Shown: positions 1 through 8,885, counted from the stretch's first letter. The stretch: DNA of 42,968 nucleotides from an uncultured Fidelibacterota bacterium (GCA_902562835.1 CACEUX010000014.1:1-42968), one strand, 5' to 3'. The notes: a model not told the origin generated them from the sequence alone. Numbers and translations are program-made.

Positions 1-498
1 TTATTAATTGGAGATGTTGGGCAGAATCTTTGGGAAGAAGTAAATTGGCTTAGCTGGGAAGAGTCGTTTGGTGCCAATTTTGGTTGGCGAATTATGGAGG
101 GTAATCACTGCTATAATCCTGAAGATTTTTGTGATACAACGGGGTTAATTATGCCAGTTTTTGAATATCCGAATAATGCATCATATCTGAAAATATTAAT
201 TGGAATGGATGAGAGAGAGGCTACTGGATGTTCAGTAACTGGCGGATATGTCTATAGAGGGGCTGAGAATCCCCATCTATGGGGAACCTATATTTTTGGA
301 GATTATTGTACAGGCCGTATATGGTCGTTCACATTAAACAATGGTAAACCTGTCAAGTTTCAGAACCTGCGACCTGAATTAAAAAAGCATAGCAAGGACG
401 TCCCGCTATTTATTTCATCATTCGGTGAAGATAGTTTTGGAGAACTCTATGTCGTGGATTATTTAGGTGCAATCTATAAATTCGTATCTAACCAATAA
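1..498 (+). CDS. PQQ-dependent sugar dehydrogenase, C-terminal part (5' end outside window)
   Basis: The reading frame is open from base 1 and ends in TAA at 496-498, so only the last 165 residues are present. They carry hallmarks of the glucose/sorbosone dehydrogenase (YliI/Asd-like) beta-propeller: GDVGQN followed by WEEVN, then FGWRIMEG, CSVTGGYVYRG, and IFGDYCTGRIW near the end. The family oxidises sugars with PQQ in the periplasm; whether this copy binds PQQ cannot be judged because the N-terminal catalytic His and Arg region is missing. In many marine bacteria such domains are fused to cytochrome or sorting domains, but this copy simply stops after the propeller. A small unknown gene follows 12 bases later on the same strand. 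Confidence 0.88.
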   Translation, partial: LLIGDVGQNLWEEVNWLSWEESFGANFGWRIMEGNHCYNPEDFCDTTGLIMPVFEYPNNASYLKILIGMDEREATGCSVTGGYVYRGAENPHLWGTYIFGDYCTGRIWSFTLNNGKPVKFQNLRPELKKHSKDVPLFISSFGEDSFGELYVVDYLGAIYKFVSNQ

Positions 499-510
499 GA
501 AATAACTGAC

Positions 511-819
511 ATGATGAAAATAGAAGAAGTGGTTGGTGACCTAATACTACTGATCTTAGACAACCACGAGCCACTAAAAAAAATAGGCATAGATCAAGAC
601 AAGATCTTTGTTCAAGTAAAGGGTTACGATGAAAATGGTATGTGGATACATCATCCGGGCTTTCAAGTCCCCGATTTTAAAAGCGACAAAGGAGACCAGA
701 CTCAAAAAGTAGAAGCATCTATTCTTATACCATGGGTCTTTATTGTTTCTATCGCACATTTCCCTGGTTTAGATGGATTTGACTTCCCATCGCCCTTTGA
801 TCAGAATATCGGATTTTAA
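511..819 (+). CDS. hypothetical protein, 102 aa
   Basis: I do not recognise this protein. It begins with ATG at 511 (a second ATG follows directly) after a poor ribosome binding site, and ends 8 bases before the ABC ATPase gene. It has no signal peptide or clear membrane segment; the middle (VQVKGYDENGMWIHHPGF) looks like a compact beta-rich fold, and the C-terminal third is rich in Phe and Pro. The phrase SILIPWVFIVSIAHF is hydrophobic but is flanked by charged residues and is probably a buried strand. Its position directly in front of the transporter operon suggests co-transcription. There is no competing long frame on the other strand. Confidence 0.55.
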   Translation: MMKIEEVVGDLILLILDNHEPLKKIGIDQDKIFVQVKGYDENGMWIHHPGFQVPDFKSDKGDQTQKVEASILIPWVFIVSIAHFPGLDGFDFPSPFDQNIGF

Positions 820-827
820 TAAAATCT

Positions 828-1754
828 ATGTCCTCACCAGCCATTGAAATTAAGGGACTGAAAAAGTCCTATGGAGATGTTCATGCCTTGGATGGTGTTG
901 ATATTAAAATTAATAAGGGTGAGTTTTTTGGATTACTGGGGCCTAATGGAGCAGGCAAAACCACAACCATCAATATCTTAACAGGTCTAGTATTCCGGGA
1001 TGAGGGATCAACTTTAGTTTTCGGTCGGGATACTGTTAGCGATTACCGTTTCACGCGTTCAAAGATTGGCATAGCAGCGCAAGAGTTTTCCGTCGATTGG
1101 TTCTTCCCCATTGAAAAGCTGCTTTTTTTTCAAGCAGGTTATTACGGTATTAGAAAAAAAGATGCAGCCCCGATGGTTGAAGAATTGCTTAATCGGTTAG
1201 GGCTTGATAAAAAGAAGAATGCTCGTTTGCGTCAACTTTCAGGCGGAATGAAAAGACGGTTTCAACTTGCCAAAGCACTTGTACATGACCCTGATATAAT
1301 TATTCTAGATGAGCCAACAGCTGGCGTAGATGTTGAACTTCGTCGAGACCTATGGCAATACCTACGCAACCTGCATGCAAAAGGAAAAACAATTCTTTTA
1401 ACCACTCATTATATTGAAGAAGCAGAACTTCTGTGTGAAAATGTTGCTATAATAGATCAAGGAAGTATTTTAAAAGAAGGCAGTCCAAAAGCATTAACAC
1501 AAGAACTAGGTACAGCAGGCATTTCAATCCACATTGGGAATACAAATGAAAAATTTGAATCCTATTTATCTGAATACATATATACCTATGAAAAAAACAG
1601 ACTTCATTTTTCAGTTAAGGACCCAGATCAAGCCCTACCTAAAATAATTAAAAGATTATCTGAGGCCAATGTTCACATTAATAGTATCGATTCCACAAGA
1701 TCATCATTGGAGGATGTATTTCTTAACTTAACAGGAAAAGGGATTAACGAATGA
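828..1754 (+). CDS. ABC-2 type exporter, ATP-binding subunit
   Basis: This is the ATPase of a DrrA/CcmA/YadG-type ABC exporter, 308 aa. The Walker A motif GPNGAGKTT lies near residues 38-46, the ABC signature LSGGMKRR near 138, Walker B IIILDEPTAGVD near 160 and the switch histidine in LLTTHYIEEAE near 190. The C-terminal 80 residues form the extension usual in this subfamily. It starts at ATG 828. Its TGA stop overlaps the ATG of the permease gene (ATGA at 1751-1754), which indicates translational coupling of the two subunits. The complex would sit in the inner membrane and export an unknown substrate, or extract a lipid or polysaccharide; nothing in the sequence fixes the substrate. Confidence 0.93.
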   Translation: MSSPAIEIKGLKKSYGDVHALDGVDIKINKGEFFGLLGPNGAGKTTTINILTGLVFRDEGSTLVFGRDTVSDYRFTRSKIGIAAQEFSVDWFFPIEKLLFFQAGYYGIRKKDAAPMVEELLNRLGLDKKKNARLRQLSGGMKRRFQLAKALVHDPDIIILDEPTAGVDVELRRDLWQYLRNLHAKGKTILLTTHYIEEAELLCENVAIIDQGSILKEGSPKALTQELGTAGISIHIGNTNEKFESYLSEYIYTYEKNRLHFSVKDPDQALPKIIKRLSEANVHINSIDSTRSSLEDVFLNLTGKGINE

Positions 1755-2512
1755 ACTGGGTGGGCTTTACTACTTTAGTAATGCGAGAGGTAGGCCGATT
1801 TTTTTCTGTATACCGCCAGACAGTATTACCAGGTGTCATTACTACTGCTTTATACATAGTGATCTTTGGATTCACGTTAGAACAAAGGATATCCGAGATC
1901 CAGGGGGTACCGTATACTTTATTTATTCTACCAGGGCTCATCATGATGAATACCCTTAATAATGCAACTGCTAATACCTCATCTTCAATGCTTCAAATGA
2001 AACTACTTCAACAACTACCAGATCTCCTGACAGCTCCATTATCAGGGTTTGAGATCTCGATTGCCTATATTATAGGTGGTACAGTTAGAGGGATGGTAAA
2101 TGGGACCCTAGTGCTACTTCTTGGGATGCTTTTAATTCAAATGCCAGTAAAAGACCCCCTGGGTACTTTGGTGTTCATATTTTTAGTTTCTTGGGCATTC
2201 TCAAGTATGGGTCTTTTGCTTGGGCAACTAGCAGAAAGCTGGGACCAGTTGGCCATGATGCAAAATTTCTTTTTGACCCCTCTAAGTTTTCTTGGGGGAA
2301 TATTCTATTCAATAAAGATGCTACCTGATTGGGCTCAAACTTTGAGCTTTATTAACCCTATTTATTACATGATAAATGGCATACGATATACCATATTAGG
2401 CGTAAGTGATTCCCCCGTTTTAATTAGTTATGCTATGGCCATTTCACTTACATTATTATTTACAATGATATCTATTTTACTCATGCAGAGTGGCAAAAAA
2501 ATCAAGCAGTGA
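1751..2512 (+). CDS. ABC-2 type exporter, permease subunit
   Basis: A 253-aa integral membrane protein of the ABC-2 (YadH/NodJ) permease family, with about six hydrophobic segments and the family's characteristic late segment FFLTPLSFLGGIFYSI followed by the NPIYYMINGIRY region. It starts at the ATG inside the ATPase stop overlap and ends in TGA, which overlaps the GTG start of the next gene (GTGA at 2509-2512). A homodimer of this subunit with two copies of the upstream ATPase would form the exporter. The next two genes encode envelope proteins, so the transporter probably serves envelope assembly; that is inferred from context only. Confidence 0.92.
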   Translation: MNWVGFTTLVMREVGRFFSVYRQTVLPGVITTALYIVIFGFTLEQRISEIQGVPYTLFILPGLIMMNTLNNATANTSSSMLQMKLLQQLPDLLTAPLSGFEISIAYIIGGTVRGMVNGTLVLLLGMLLIQMPVKDPLGTLVFIFLVSWAFSSMGLLLGQLAESWDQLAMMQNFFLTPLSFLGGIFYSIKMLPDWAQTLSFINPIYYMINGIRYTILGVSDSPVLISYAMAISLTLLFTMISILLMQSGKKIKQ

Positions 2513-3216
2513 TAAGGTTAGTCACAATATTTTTAATTGTGAGCTGCGTATTATCTCATGACTTAAGTAAAGAACAACTGGAATGGAAACAGTATTATCG
2601 GATCGGTAGTGTATTTTCTGCTAGTTCAGACGCTGGCATTTCTGGATATGGTCGCTTAAAACGAACAACAAGATATACATTTAGAGATATCCGGTTTTTT
2701 GGTCACTTCTTTAATAAAGATACAGAAATCAGGATAAGGCAGAAATCTAGTCGTCGATTCCTTACTTTTGAGTCTATATATTCATTTAATACACTACTTT
2801 ATGAAAAGAATACTATTCTCAATGTGAACCTTCGTTACCACTATAACCAAGGGCTTGGCTGGTTCATACAAAGGAGTAAATCTGGGAACATGACACTCGA
2901 GGCTGGCGTTGCATTTGATAACTCTGACTATTTAAATAATCAACAGAAAACTACATATGGACGAGGAGGACTTTCTTTCGACCGTACCATGAAATCTTTA
3001 TCTACAAAATTTGAAATAGATTATTATTATCAGATTAGTCAAATAATTGATTCATCGATTCTATCAAGGATACAGATTCTAAGTGAATTACAGTGGGCAG
3101 TAAATAGTAGATTCGGATTAATGGGGGGCTTTACATGGGATATTCAGGAGGGTGATTCTGACCCATCAATCTTTTTAACTATCTCATTCATTGACCCCCT
3201 CAATTGGTCGTTATAA
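2509..3216 (+). CDS. outer-membrane beta-barrel protein, DUF481-like
   Basis: A 235-aa secreted protein. The start is GTG at 2509 inside a GTGA overlap with the permease, and it yields a short signal peptide (hydrophobic residues 4-15, likely cleaved near SCVLSHD). The rest is alternating hydrophobic/polar strands with many aromatic residues, for example LNVNLRYHYNQGLGWF and TKFEIDYYYQISQI, typical of an eight-to-ten-strand barrel. The pattern of internal strands resembles the DUF481/YdiY family, but the match is by style rather than by a signature motif. The last residues end in Leu rather than Phe. Overlap with the next gene is TAATG at 3214-3218, so the four genes from 828 onward are probably one coupled operon. 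Confidence 0.6.
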   Translation: MIRLVTIFLIVSCVLSHDLSKEQLEWKQYYRIGSVFSASSDAGISGYGRLKRTTRYTFRDIRFFGHFFNKDTEIRIRQKSSRRFLTFESIYSFNTLLYEKNTILNVNLRYHYNQGLGWFIQRSKSGNMTLEAGVAFDNSDYLNNQQKTTYGRGGLSFDRTMKSLSTKFEIDYYYQISQIIDSSILSRIQILSELQWAVNSRFGLMGGFTWDIQEGDSDPSIFLTISFIDPLNWSL

Positions 3217-4718
3217 TGCGTTTAATATTTTATCTTTATCTAATTTTCTCTGTTGTCAATGCAAGTATCTATGATCAAAATGAATCTAAAATTGATAAAG
3301 GGATTGAAGAGCTTGATGATGATATTACCTTGGAGAAAAAATCCTTAATGATCCTAACTGCTGATGCAGATGATGATCAAGAAATCGCAGAAAGAGTTTT
3401 ATCGATCATATCTACACAGGCCACTTCCATTGGAAGGTTTGAAGTAATAGACCGGAACTTGGTTGACCAAATCCTTGAAGAACAAAAGTTTCAACTTTCT
3501 GGAATGGTTGATAGTGACCAAATTGTGGAAATAGGGGAACTTGCAGCCGCAGAAAATGCATTAACACTTGATATAGTAAACTTTGGACAGGAAGGCGTGC
3601 CTAAAGATGATGACGATGATACAGATGATGACGATGATACAGATGAAACATTATTTACTTGGCTAGTAAAGGCATTGGTTAAAGAGTCGATAGAGACAAG
3701 AAAAAGAAAAGACACCGAAAGAATGAGGCTAGAATTAAATAACAACATTCACACTGAGCTTAGAGCAAATATCAAAATAATAAATGTAGAAACAGGGATA
3801 TCAGAAAATTCATTTAGTCTAAATGCAAGTCATACAGGTGGTAATAGAGATGCCTCGCTTGAAAAGGTCCTGGCAATTATATCTACACAAATAAGAAGAA
3901 AATTAAAAGAACTCTTCATGATCACAAGTGAGGTCTTTGAAGTGGACGGTGCTTATTTAAATATCTTATCAGGCGAAAATTTAGGCTTAAGAAGAGGTGC
4001 AATGTTCGAAATAGCATCACAAAACAGAACAAAACTATACAAAGGCAAGACCATTAAACTTCCAGGTAAAACAAGAGGTCTTATCAAAGTTGTTGAAGTT
4101 GGGCCTGATGGTAGCAAAGCAAAAATTGTTCGAAAATGGAGGAAAATAAAAGAAGGTCATAAAGCATATGAGTTGAAGGCCCCTCCTGTAACGACTGATC
4201 TTAACTTTACAATTTTAAATGGTAATCGATATGAAATGTCAGGCAAGGCATGGCTCAATTCATTCACTGAGTTTTCTGCAAGCCTCAATTACCACTTAGG
4301 AATCATAAAGGACACTCGGGATGATATGGATGGATACATTGGTTTGGGTACCGATCTAAAATATGGCTTTTTCTCTGAGTTTGGGACTAGCGGCTATCTA
4401 TCATTAAATATCCCTATGTTATTTTCTCGGCGGGGCGATGATGAAGGACACAATGTAATATCACTATTTTCTGACCCGTCAATAGATGCAAATCTATCAA
4501 TACAGATAAGCAAGGAACGAGATATCGTTCTATCTGCAAGTTACGTATTCACAAGTATGCATACCCCTTGGCAGTGGCAGAAGGATACAGGGAACATTAA
4601 CGATGATGGTAAAAGTATTACTGAAACAGAGCCTGCAGTGTGGAACGATGGCATCAGTCCGGAGTTTAAGTCACAGGGGCTTTATTTTTCTTTTACAATC
4701 AGAAAAGTAAGATTTTAG
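3216..4718 (+). CDS. secreted CsgG-like protein with C-terminal beta-strand domain
   Basis: A 500-aa exported protein. I place the start at ATG 3216 (TAATG overlap) rather than an in-frame TTG 12 bases upstream, because this puts MRLIFYLYLIFSVVNAS at the N-terminus as a signal peptide. Residues about 40-230 resemble the CsgG/FlgT-type periplasmic fold: IGRFEVIDRNLVDQILEEQ then FQLSGMVDSDQIVEIGELAAAENAL. An acidic insert of two DDDDDT repeats (residues 131-142) interrupts this domain. Residues about 245-335 resemble the small C-terminal domain of FlgT-like proteins (NLGLRRGAMFEIAS). The last 160 residues are amphipathic strands ending in an aromatic pattern and a terminal Phe (YFSFTIRKVRF), suggesting outer-membrane insertion. 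No lipobox cysteine is present, unlike true CsgG. Confidence 0.6.
   Translation: MRLIFYLYLIFSVVNASIYDQNESKIDKGIEELDDDITLEKKSLMILTADADDDQEIAERVLSIISTQATSIGRFEVIDRNLVDQILEEQKFQLSGMVDSDQIVEIGELAAAENALTLDIVNFGQEGVPKDDDDDTDDDDDTDETLFTWLVKALVKESIETRKRKDTERMRLELNNNIHTELRANIKIINVETGISENSFSLNASHTGGNRDASLEKVLAIISTQIRRKLKELFMITSEVFEVDGAYLNILSGENLGLRRGAMFEIASQNRTKLYKGKTIKLPGKTRGLIKVVEVGPDGSKAKIVRKWRKIKEGHKAYELKAPPVTTDLNFTILNGNRYEMSGKAWLNSFTEFSASLNYHLGIIKDTRDDMDGYIGLGTDLKYGFFSEFGTSGYLSLNIPMLFSRRGDDEGHNVISLFSDPSIDANLSIQISKERDIVLSASYVFTSMHTPWQWQKDTGNINDDGKSITETEPAVWNDGISPEFKSQGLYFSFTIRKVRF
3606..3641 (+). repeat. two tandem 18-bp units encoding an acidic DDDDDT repeat
   Basis: Bases 3606-3623 and 3624-3641 are identical 18-mers (GATGATGACGATGATACA), in frame with the CsgG-like gene, giving two DDDDDT units followed by DE. 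A perfect in-frame tandem repeat of this sort can expand or contract by slippage. The aspartate cluster could be a calcium-binding or flexible linker segment. Confidence 0.85.
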
Positions 4719-4726
4719 AAAGTAAT

Positions 4727-7648
4727 CTAAAAGGGGTTTATGAGTGTTGTTTGGAAATAAGGTTCAGGCTGGATACCTTCTGACCACTTATCTTGCTCCT
4801 GTGCCCATCCATAGCTAAATATCAATAAAGGTTCATTGCCAATATTTATGGAGGCTCTCCATTCATATCCTGTAGTAATGATCATTTCTTGTGATGAATC
4901 ATTACTCCATGCATTCCCCATATCAGAGATCAACGCAAATGTTGGCATCCCTATTTTTATACTCTTTAGAAGTTCAAAAATGCTTATAGGAAGAACTGGT
5001 GCCCTTAATTCAAAGGTACTCATAAAAGCTTTTTCACCCAATCGGGGTGCACCAGTAAACCCTCTTGGAGACATATATTCACGACCAGGAGTTGTGGCTC
5101 CTGTAAAATAATAATTCCGTAAGTCTACTATCCCTAGCGTTTCTTGAGATGGAGGAGTCCCTATCATCATCTCATATCTTCCTCTTCCATAAAGAGCAAA
5201 GGGCCCAAGCTTTTTATTCATAAAAAAGTCGAACTCGGTTTTAGTATAATCAAAGACACCCCATATAGAACTATTTGCATTCTTTAATTTTATTTCAAGT
5301 CCATAGCCTTGATTTGGGAGTAACATATTTCGAGAATGAGCACGTTTATTAAGGAATAGATATGTAAGGTTTATACTGCCCTCATTCCCTTCATCTGGGC
5401 TAGGAAAAACCCTAGATGAGAATTCTATTTCATTATCGTACACATCCCTTTCAACAAGCTGTAAGGAATATATTAAAGAGTGATTTGCAGATAATGAATT
5501 ACCAAAGTTATGTAGGGTTTTTCCCCAAAAAGAGACACCATTAAACAGCTCCAAAAGAGTCTCTCCTTCATCATAAAGCTGCAATTGGAAATTGCTATTA
5601 CTATAAATATCAAATCCCCAAAAACCACCAGTCAGGAATCCAGTACTGTTTTGATATTGGACATAAAGGTTAGTAATTGAACTATAATCTGTAAAGAGTG
5701 CTCCAGCTATGGTATGCCGCCCTAACGCATCAGTAAATGCACCATTATATAAAAGACCTTCAACATCAGGAAAGAATATTGAGCCAACATGTCTCATTTT
5801 TTTATGAAACCTATATTTGCCCTCACTTCTAATATTTAATTCATAATTAGGGTCAATCTTATTTATAGGTTTATCAGGAGCTTTGGTTCGCCATGATGAG
5901 AAGGCTGGGTTCATATTAATCTTGGTTTTATTCGCGACTCGCGCTGGATCAATTGCAACCACTCTAGATGAGTCTACAGTTGGTAGAGTTTTTGCTGTGA
6001 TAGTTGAGGTTCGTTCATCCCATTGTAGCCCCATGACCATATCACCGATATCAGTATTCTGCACTGTATTTCCAGAAGTGAGGTCATTTGTATAAAGATT
6101 TGGTGTATAATCATAAAGACCCGTAAAAGATATGTTACTTCCATCTGGATGCCAGATAGGAAGAAAGTCAGCTTCTGCTGAATTAGTTATTTGTTTTGAT
6201 TCACCAGAATCTATCTCAAGTATGTGAATGTCCATTTCCCCATCAGGACCAGATTCCGCATAGGCAATAGATTTACCATCAGGGCTCCAAACTGGTGTTA
6301 TGATCTGGACATCACCCGTATTAGAGGTGATCTGCTTTATATTTTCCCCATTAATATCCATTGTATATAATTGTGTTGTAGATCGCTCATGGGCCACAAA
6401 AAGAATTGAACGACCATCAGGGGAAAATTTGGGGTAGTTTGCTCTCATTGAATTTGTCAGTAATGTTTTTTTCTTTGTCTCCACATTTATTTTCCATATA
6501 TCATATAACAAAGACTGATCTTTGCCATAGCGATACTTAGGATAGACAATAAACGTATTATCCGGTGAAACATCCAGGTTCATATTCATTTCACCAAAAA
6601 TACCATGATCTAATTCCTTTAGCTTCCACTTCGCTCTAACCTTTTTAGGTTTTTCATTTTTTTCTTCTGCTTTTTTAACCCGTTTTTCCCAAAGCTTTTT
6701 CTCTTTGGCAGTATCTCGCGTGGCAACCACTAAAGAGAGGTCCCTCTGACCTTTTGATAAGCGGCCGATCATTGCGACTCTTGTTGTATCAGTAAAATAA
6801 TCAAATGCTGAAACACGCTTCATTGGCAATTTGTGCACCCTGCCAATATCTTCAAGCTTTTCTTTTTGAGATCTATGCCCAAAAAAGAATGTATTCATCT
6901 GCCGACGCCAATCTTCATTGAATTGCTTGACGCTGATACCGGTATGTTTTTTAAATGATTCCTTAAAATCTAAATAGCCTGCTTTGTTTCGATGATTAAA
7001 TATCTTAGAAATCGTACTATCCCCAAACCTATCAGCAAGGTATAGAGTCTTAGAAAACCCATCATTATGTGGGTCTCTGATCTTATGTACCGTGTTTCGA
7101 ATTACGTGCCCCTTGTGGGAAATATCATATCTGAACGGTCGCCATTTTTCTGTGTAGTATTCAGCAATACCCTCAACTATCCAGGCAGGTACGCCGGCTA
7201 AACCTTCATTCATGGGCTCGGGCAACCACCATGGACCTTTAACCATATTATAATAAACAAGGTGTTGTAATTCATGCGCAAGAACAGTTCTGAGCCATTT
7301 TTCATCACCATTCCAAAGGGCTGCATCATTCTGGTCAACCCATATAATTGTATAATTACCTGACGTAGCAAATCCATTTAACACCTCATCCTCAGTCGTG
7401 AGTGTGATATCTAACCTTGGTAAAGTATCTAAACCCATTTGCTCAATTAGAGTCGGCCTTATCTGCTCTGCAATAGAAGCTCCTTTTAAAGCAATATCAC
7501 GAATCCCCTGATGATAATGAATATCAAAATGGTTCGTTGAGATCGTACTCCATTTTAATTCACCGTGGGTTCTTTGGCTCATCATCCAGGCCCCTGTGGC
7601 ATTTAAAATTGAAATACTAATGAGGTAAGCAAGTATTATTCTTTTCAT
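4727..7648 (-). CDS. surface metalloprotease-like protein: peptidase-MA domain + TolB-type propeller + outer-membrane barrel
   Basis: A 973-aa exported protein with signal peptide (MKRIILAYLISISILNATG). Residues about 35-240 form a gluzincin (peptidase MA-like) domain: HELQH at 125-129, with the third metal ligand most likely E159 in AWIVEGIAEYY. Residues about 355-560 contain WD40-like/TolB (PD40) repeats, seen as FSPDGRSILFV, WSPDGKSIAYAES and WHPDGSNISFTG. From about residue 640 to the end the sequence is antiparallel amphipathic strands like the bacterial surface antigen (Omp85/BamA) barrel, closing with a C-terminal Phe (TTLINPF). The charged KKLWEKRVKKAEEKNEKPKK stretch near 310-335 is an insert. 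It converges with the CsgG-like gene, with 8 bases between the stops. The active site looks intact; substrate unknown. Confidence 0.85.
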   Translation of the reverse strand: MKRIILAYLISISILNATGAWMMSQRTHGELKWSTISTNHFDIHYHQGIRDIALKGASIAEQIRPTLIEQMGLDTLPRLDITLTTEDEVLNGFATSGNYTIIWVDQNDAALWNGDEKWLRTVLAHELQHLVYYNMVKGPWWLPEPMNEGLAGVPAWIVEGIAEYYTEKWRPFRYDISHKGHVIRNTVHKIRDPHNDGFSKTLYLADRFGDSTISKIFNHRNKAGYLDFKESFKKHTGISVKQFNEDWRRQMNTFFFGHRSQKEKLEDIGRVHKLPMKRVSAFDYFTDTTRVAMIGRLSKGQRDLSLVVATRDTAKEKKLWEKRVKKAEEKNEKPKKVRAKWKLKELDHGIFGEMNMNLDVSPDNTFIVYPKYRYGKDQSLLYDIWKINVETKKKTLLTNSMRANYPKFSPDGRSILFVAHERSTTQLYTMDINGENIKQITSNTGDVQIITPVWSPDGKSIAYAESGPDGEMDIHILEIDSGESKQITNSAEADFLPIWHPDGSNISFTGLYDYTPNLYTNDLTSGNTVQNTDIGDMVMGLQWDERTSTITAKTLPTVDSSRVVAIDPARVANKTKINMNPAFSSWRTKAPDKPINKIDPNYELNIRSEGKYRFHKKMRHVGSIFFPDVEGLLYNGAFTDALGRHTIAGALFTDYSSITNLYVQYQNSTGFLTGGFWGFDIYSNSNFQLQLYDEGETLLELFNGVSFWGKTLHNFGNSLSANHSLIYSLQLVERDVYDNEIEFSSRVFPSPDEGNEGSINLTYLFLNKRAHSRNMLLPNQGYGLEIKLKNANSSIWGVFDYTKTEFDFFMNKKLGPFALYGRGRYEMMIGTPPSQETLGIVDLRNYYFTGATTPGREYMSPRGFTGAPRLGEKAFMSTFELRAPVLPISIFELLKSIKIGMPTFALISDMGNAWSNDSSQEMIITTGYEWRASINIGNEPLLIFSYGWAQEQDKWSEGIQPEPYFQTTLINPF

Positions 7649-7650
7649 TT

Positions 7651-8265
7651 TTATGTATTATCTAAGATTCCTATACGAAGTAATTCGTTTTTTAATTGTC
7701 TAGATGATTTAAAGTGAATCCCTTTTATCCCAACTAATTCTGCAGCCTGGATATTTTCTATAAGATCATCAATAAAAAGGCATTCTTGGGGTTTAGCACT
7801 AGCTAGATGCATTGCAATTTCATAGATCTTTTTCTCTGGTTTTCTATAGCCTACATCAAATGAATATACGGTACCATCAACTAGTTTTGGGAATAAATAT
7901 CTTTTTTCTATTTCATCTTGAATATGTTTAGGGTTAGTGTTAGAGAGCAACCATATAGAATAGTTTCTTTTTAGTAATTCCAAAATTTGAACCGTCTTCT
8001 TTTCTTCCCCGAGAAGAATTTTCCAGGCCTTCCAAAAATCAGAACTTTTTAAACAACATGGTTGTGGGAGTGCTTCTCGATAAGCGTAGAACCACTCTTC
8101 ATCACTAAGGGTTCCTCTTTCGTATTTATCATGAGACCCCCATGGAAATCTATTTTCTATAGTACTAATATCTATATCTACAGAATCACTTATATATTGA
8201 TATGTCCTTTCTGGATGTATATCAATCAATACTCCGCCAATATCAAAAAAAATAGTTTTAATCAT
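7651..8265 (-). CDS. HAD-superfamily phosphatase, YihX-like
   Basis: A 204-aa HAD hydrolase of subfamily IA. Motif I is FFDIGGVLID (nucleophile D8), with the usual second Asp replaced by Gly as in YihX-type glucose-1-phosphate phosphatases. Motif II is LLSNTNP, motif III the Lys in GYRKPEKK, and motif IV LFIDDLIEN. The cap-region phrase KYERGTLSDEEWF also resembles YihX. I use ATG 8265, one base after the stop of the upstream glycosylase gene; a TTG twelve bases upstream would overlap that gene and adds only MSGK. The gene ends 2 bases before the protease gene on the same strand, so it lies within a compact operon. A sugar-phosphate substrate is plausible but unproven. Confidence 0.85.
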   Translation of the reverse strand: MIKTIFFDIGGVLIDIHPERTYQYISDSVDIDISTIENRFPWGSHDKYERGTLSDEEWFYAYREALPQPCCLKSSDFWKAWKILLGEEKKTVQILELLKRNYSIWLLSNTNPKHIQDEIEKRYLFPKLVDGTVYSFDVGYRKPEKKIYEIAMHLASAKPQECLFIDDLIENIQAAELVGIKGIHFKSSRQLKNELLRIGILDNT

Positions 8266-8266
8266 T

Positions 8267-8881
8267 TTACCACTCAAATGGCCCTTCTAAAATCCTCCAA
8301 AAAAATAGACTCACTGTTGTTCTATGTGGTATCCACTTTTGAGACCATTCTAACATTTGATTCTCTTTGGGTAGATCATTCAGTTCAAAATAGTGTTGGA
8401 ATCCTTTTTGAAGTGCTAGGTCAGTAACAGGAAAAACATCAGGGCGATTAAGAGTAAACATAAGAAACATTTGTGCTGTCCAAGGGCCGACCCCTTTTAT
8501 TTCTGTTAAAAGCTGTATGATAGATTCATCTGATCTGTCATTAAGAGTTTTATATTTGACAGGGTCTTCTAAGAAAGCTGTAGCAACATTTTTAATATAT
8601 TTTGCTTTAGAGAATGATAGGCCAACAGATCGTAGAACATCTAGGTCGGTTGACATTACTTTTTCAGGCGAGGGATAAGGTTCTGGATTATAAATAGAAA
8701 TAAACCTATCATGAATCGCTTTAGCAGACGCACCTGATAGCTGTTGATAAATAATAGAACGGGCCAGTGACTTAAAGTAATTTTTCTCAGGCTTAAGGTC
8801 TTCCATCTTAAATGCATCCATCAGCCTTATAAGATCTGGATCTGCTTCTTTTAACTTTTTTATAGAATATTGGATATTCAT
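8267..8881 (-). CDS. DNA-3-methyladenine glycosylase II, AlkA-like (HhH-GPD)
   Basis: A 204-aa base-excision repair enzyme that removes alkylated purines. The HhH-GPD core is clear: YFKSLARSIIYQQLSGASA near residues 35-53 matches the first conserved helix of the family. The helix-hairpin-helix is IKGVGPWTAQ (128-137), and the catalytic Asp is D154 in FPVTDLAL. No iron-sulphur cysteine loop follows, as expected for AlkA-type proteins. A longer frame reaches 8956, but ATG 8881 lies just beyond the stop of the upstream methyltransferase gene and begins directly with the family's N-terminus, so I prefer it. At 204 aa it is the short form lacking the AlkA N-terminal domain. Confidence 0.88.
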   Translation of the reverse strand: MNIQYSIKKLKEADPDLIRLMDAFKMEDLKPEKNYFKSLARSIIYQQLSGASAKAIHDRFISIYNPEPYPSPEKVMSTDLDVLRSVGLSFSKAKYIKNVATAFLEDPVKYKTLNDRSDESIIQLLTEIKGVGPWTAQMFLMFTLNRPDVFPVTDLALQKGFQHYFELNDLPKENQMLEWSQKWIPHRTTVSLFFWRILEGPFEW

Positions 8882-8885
8882 AATA

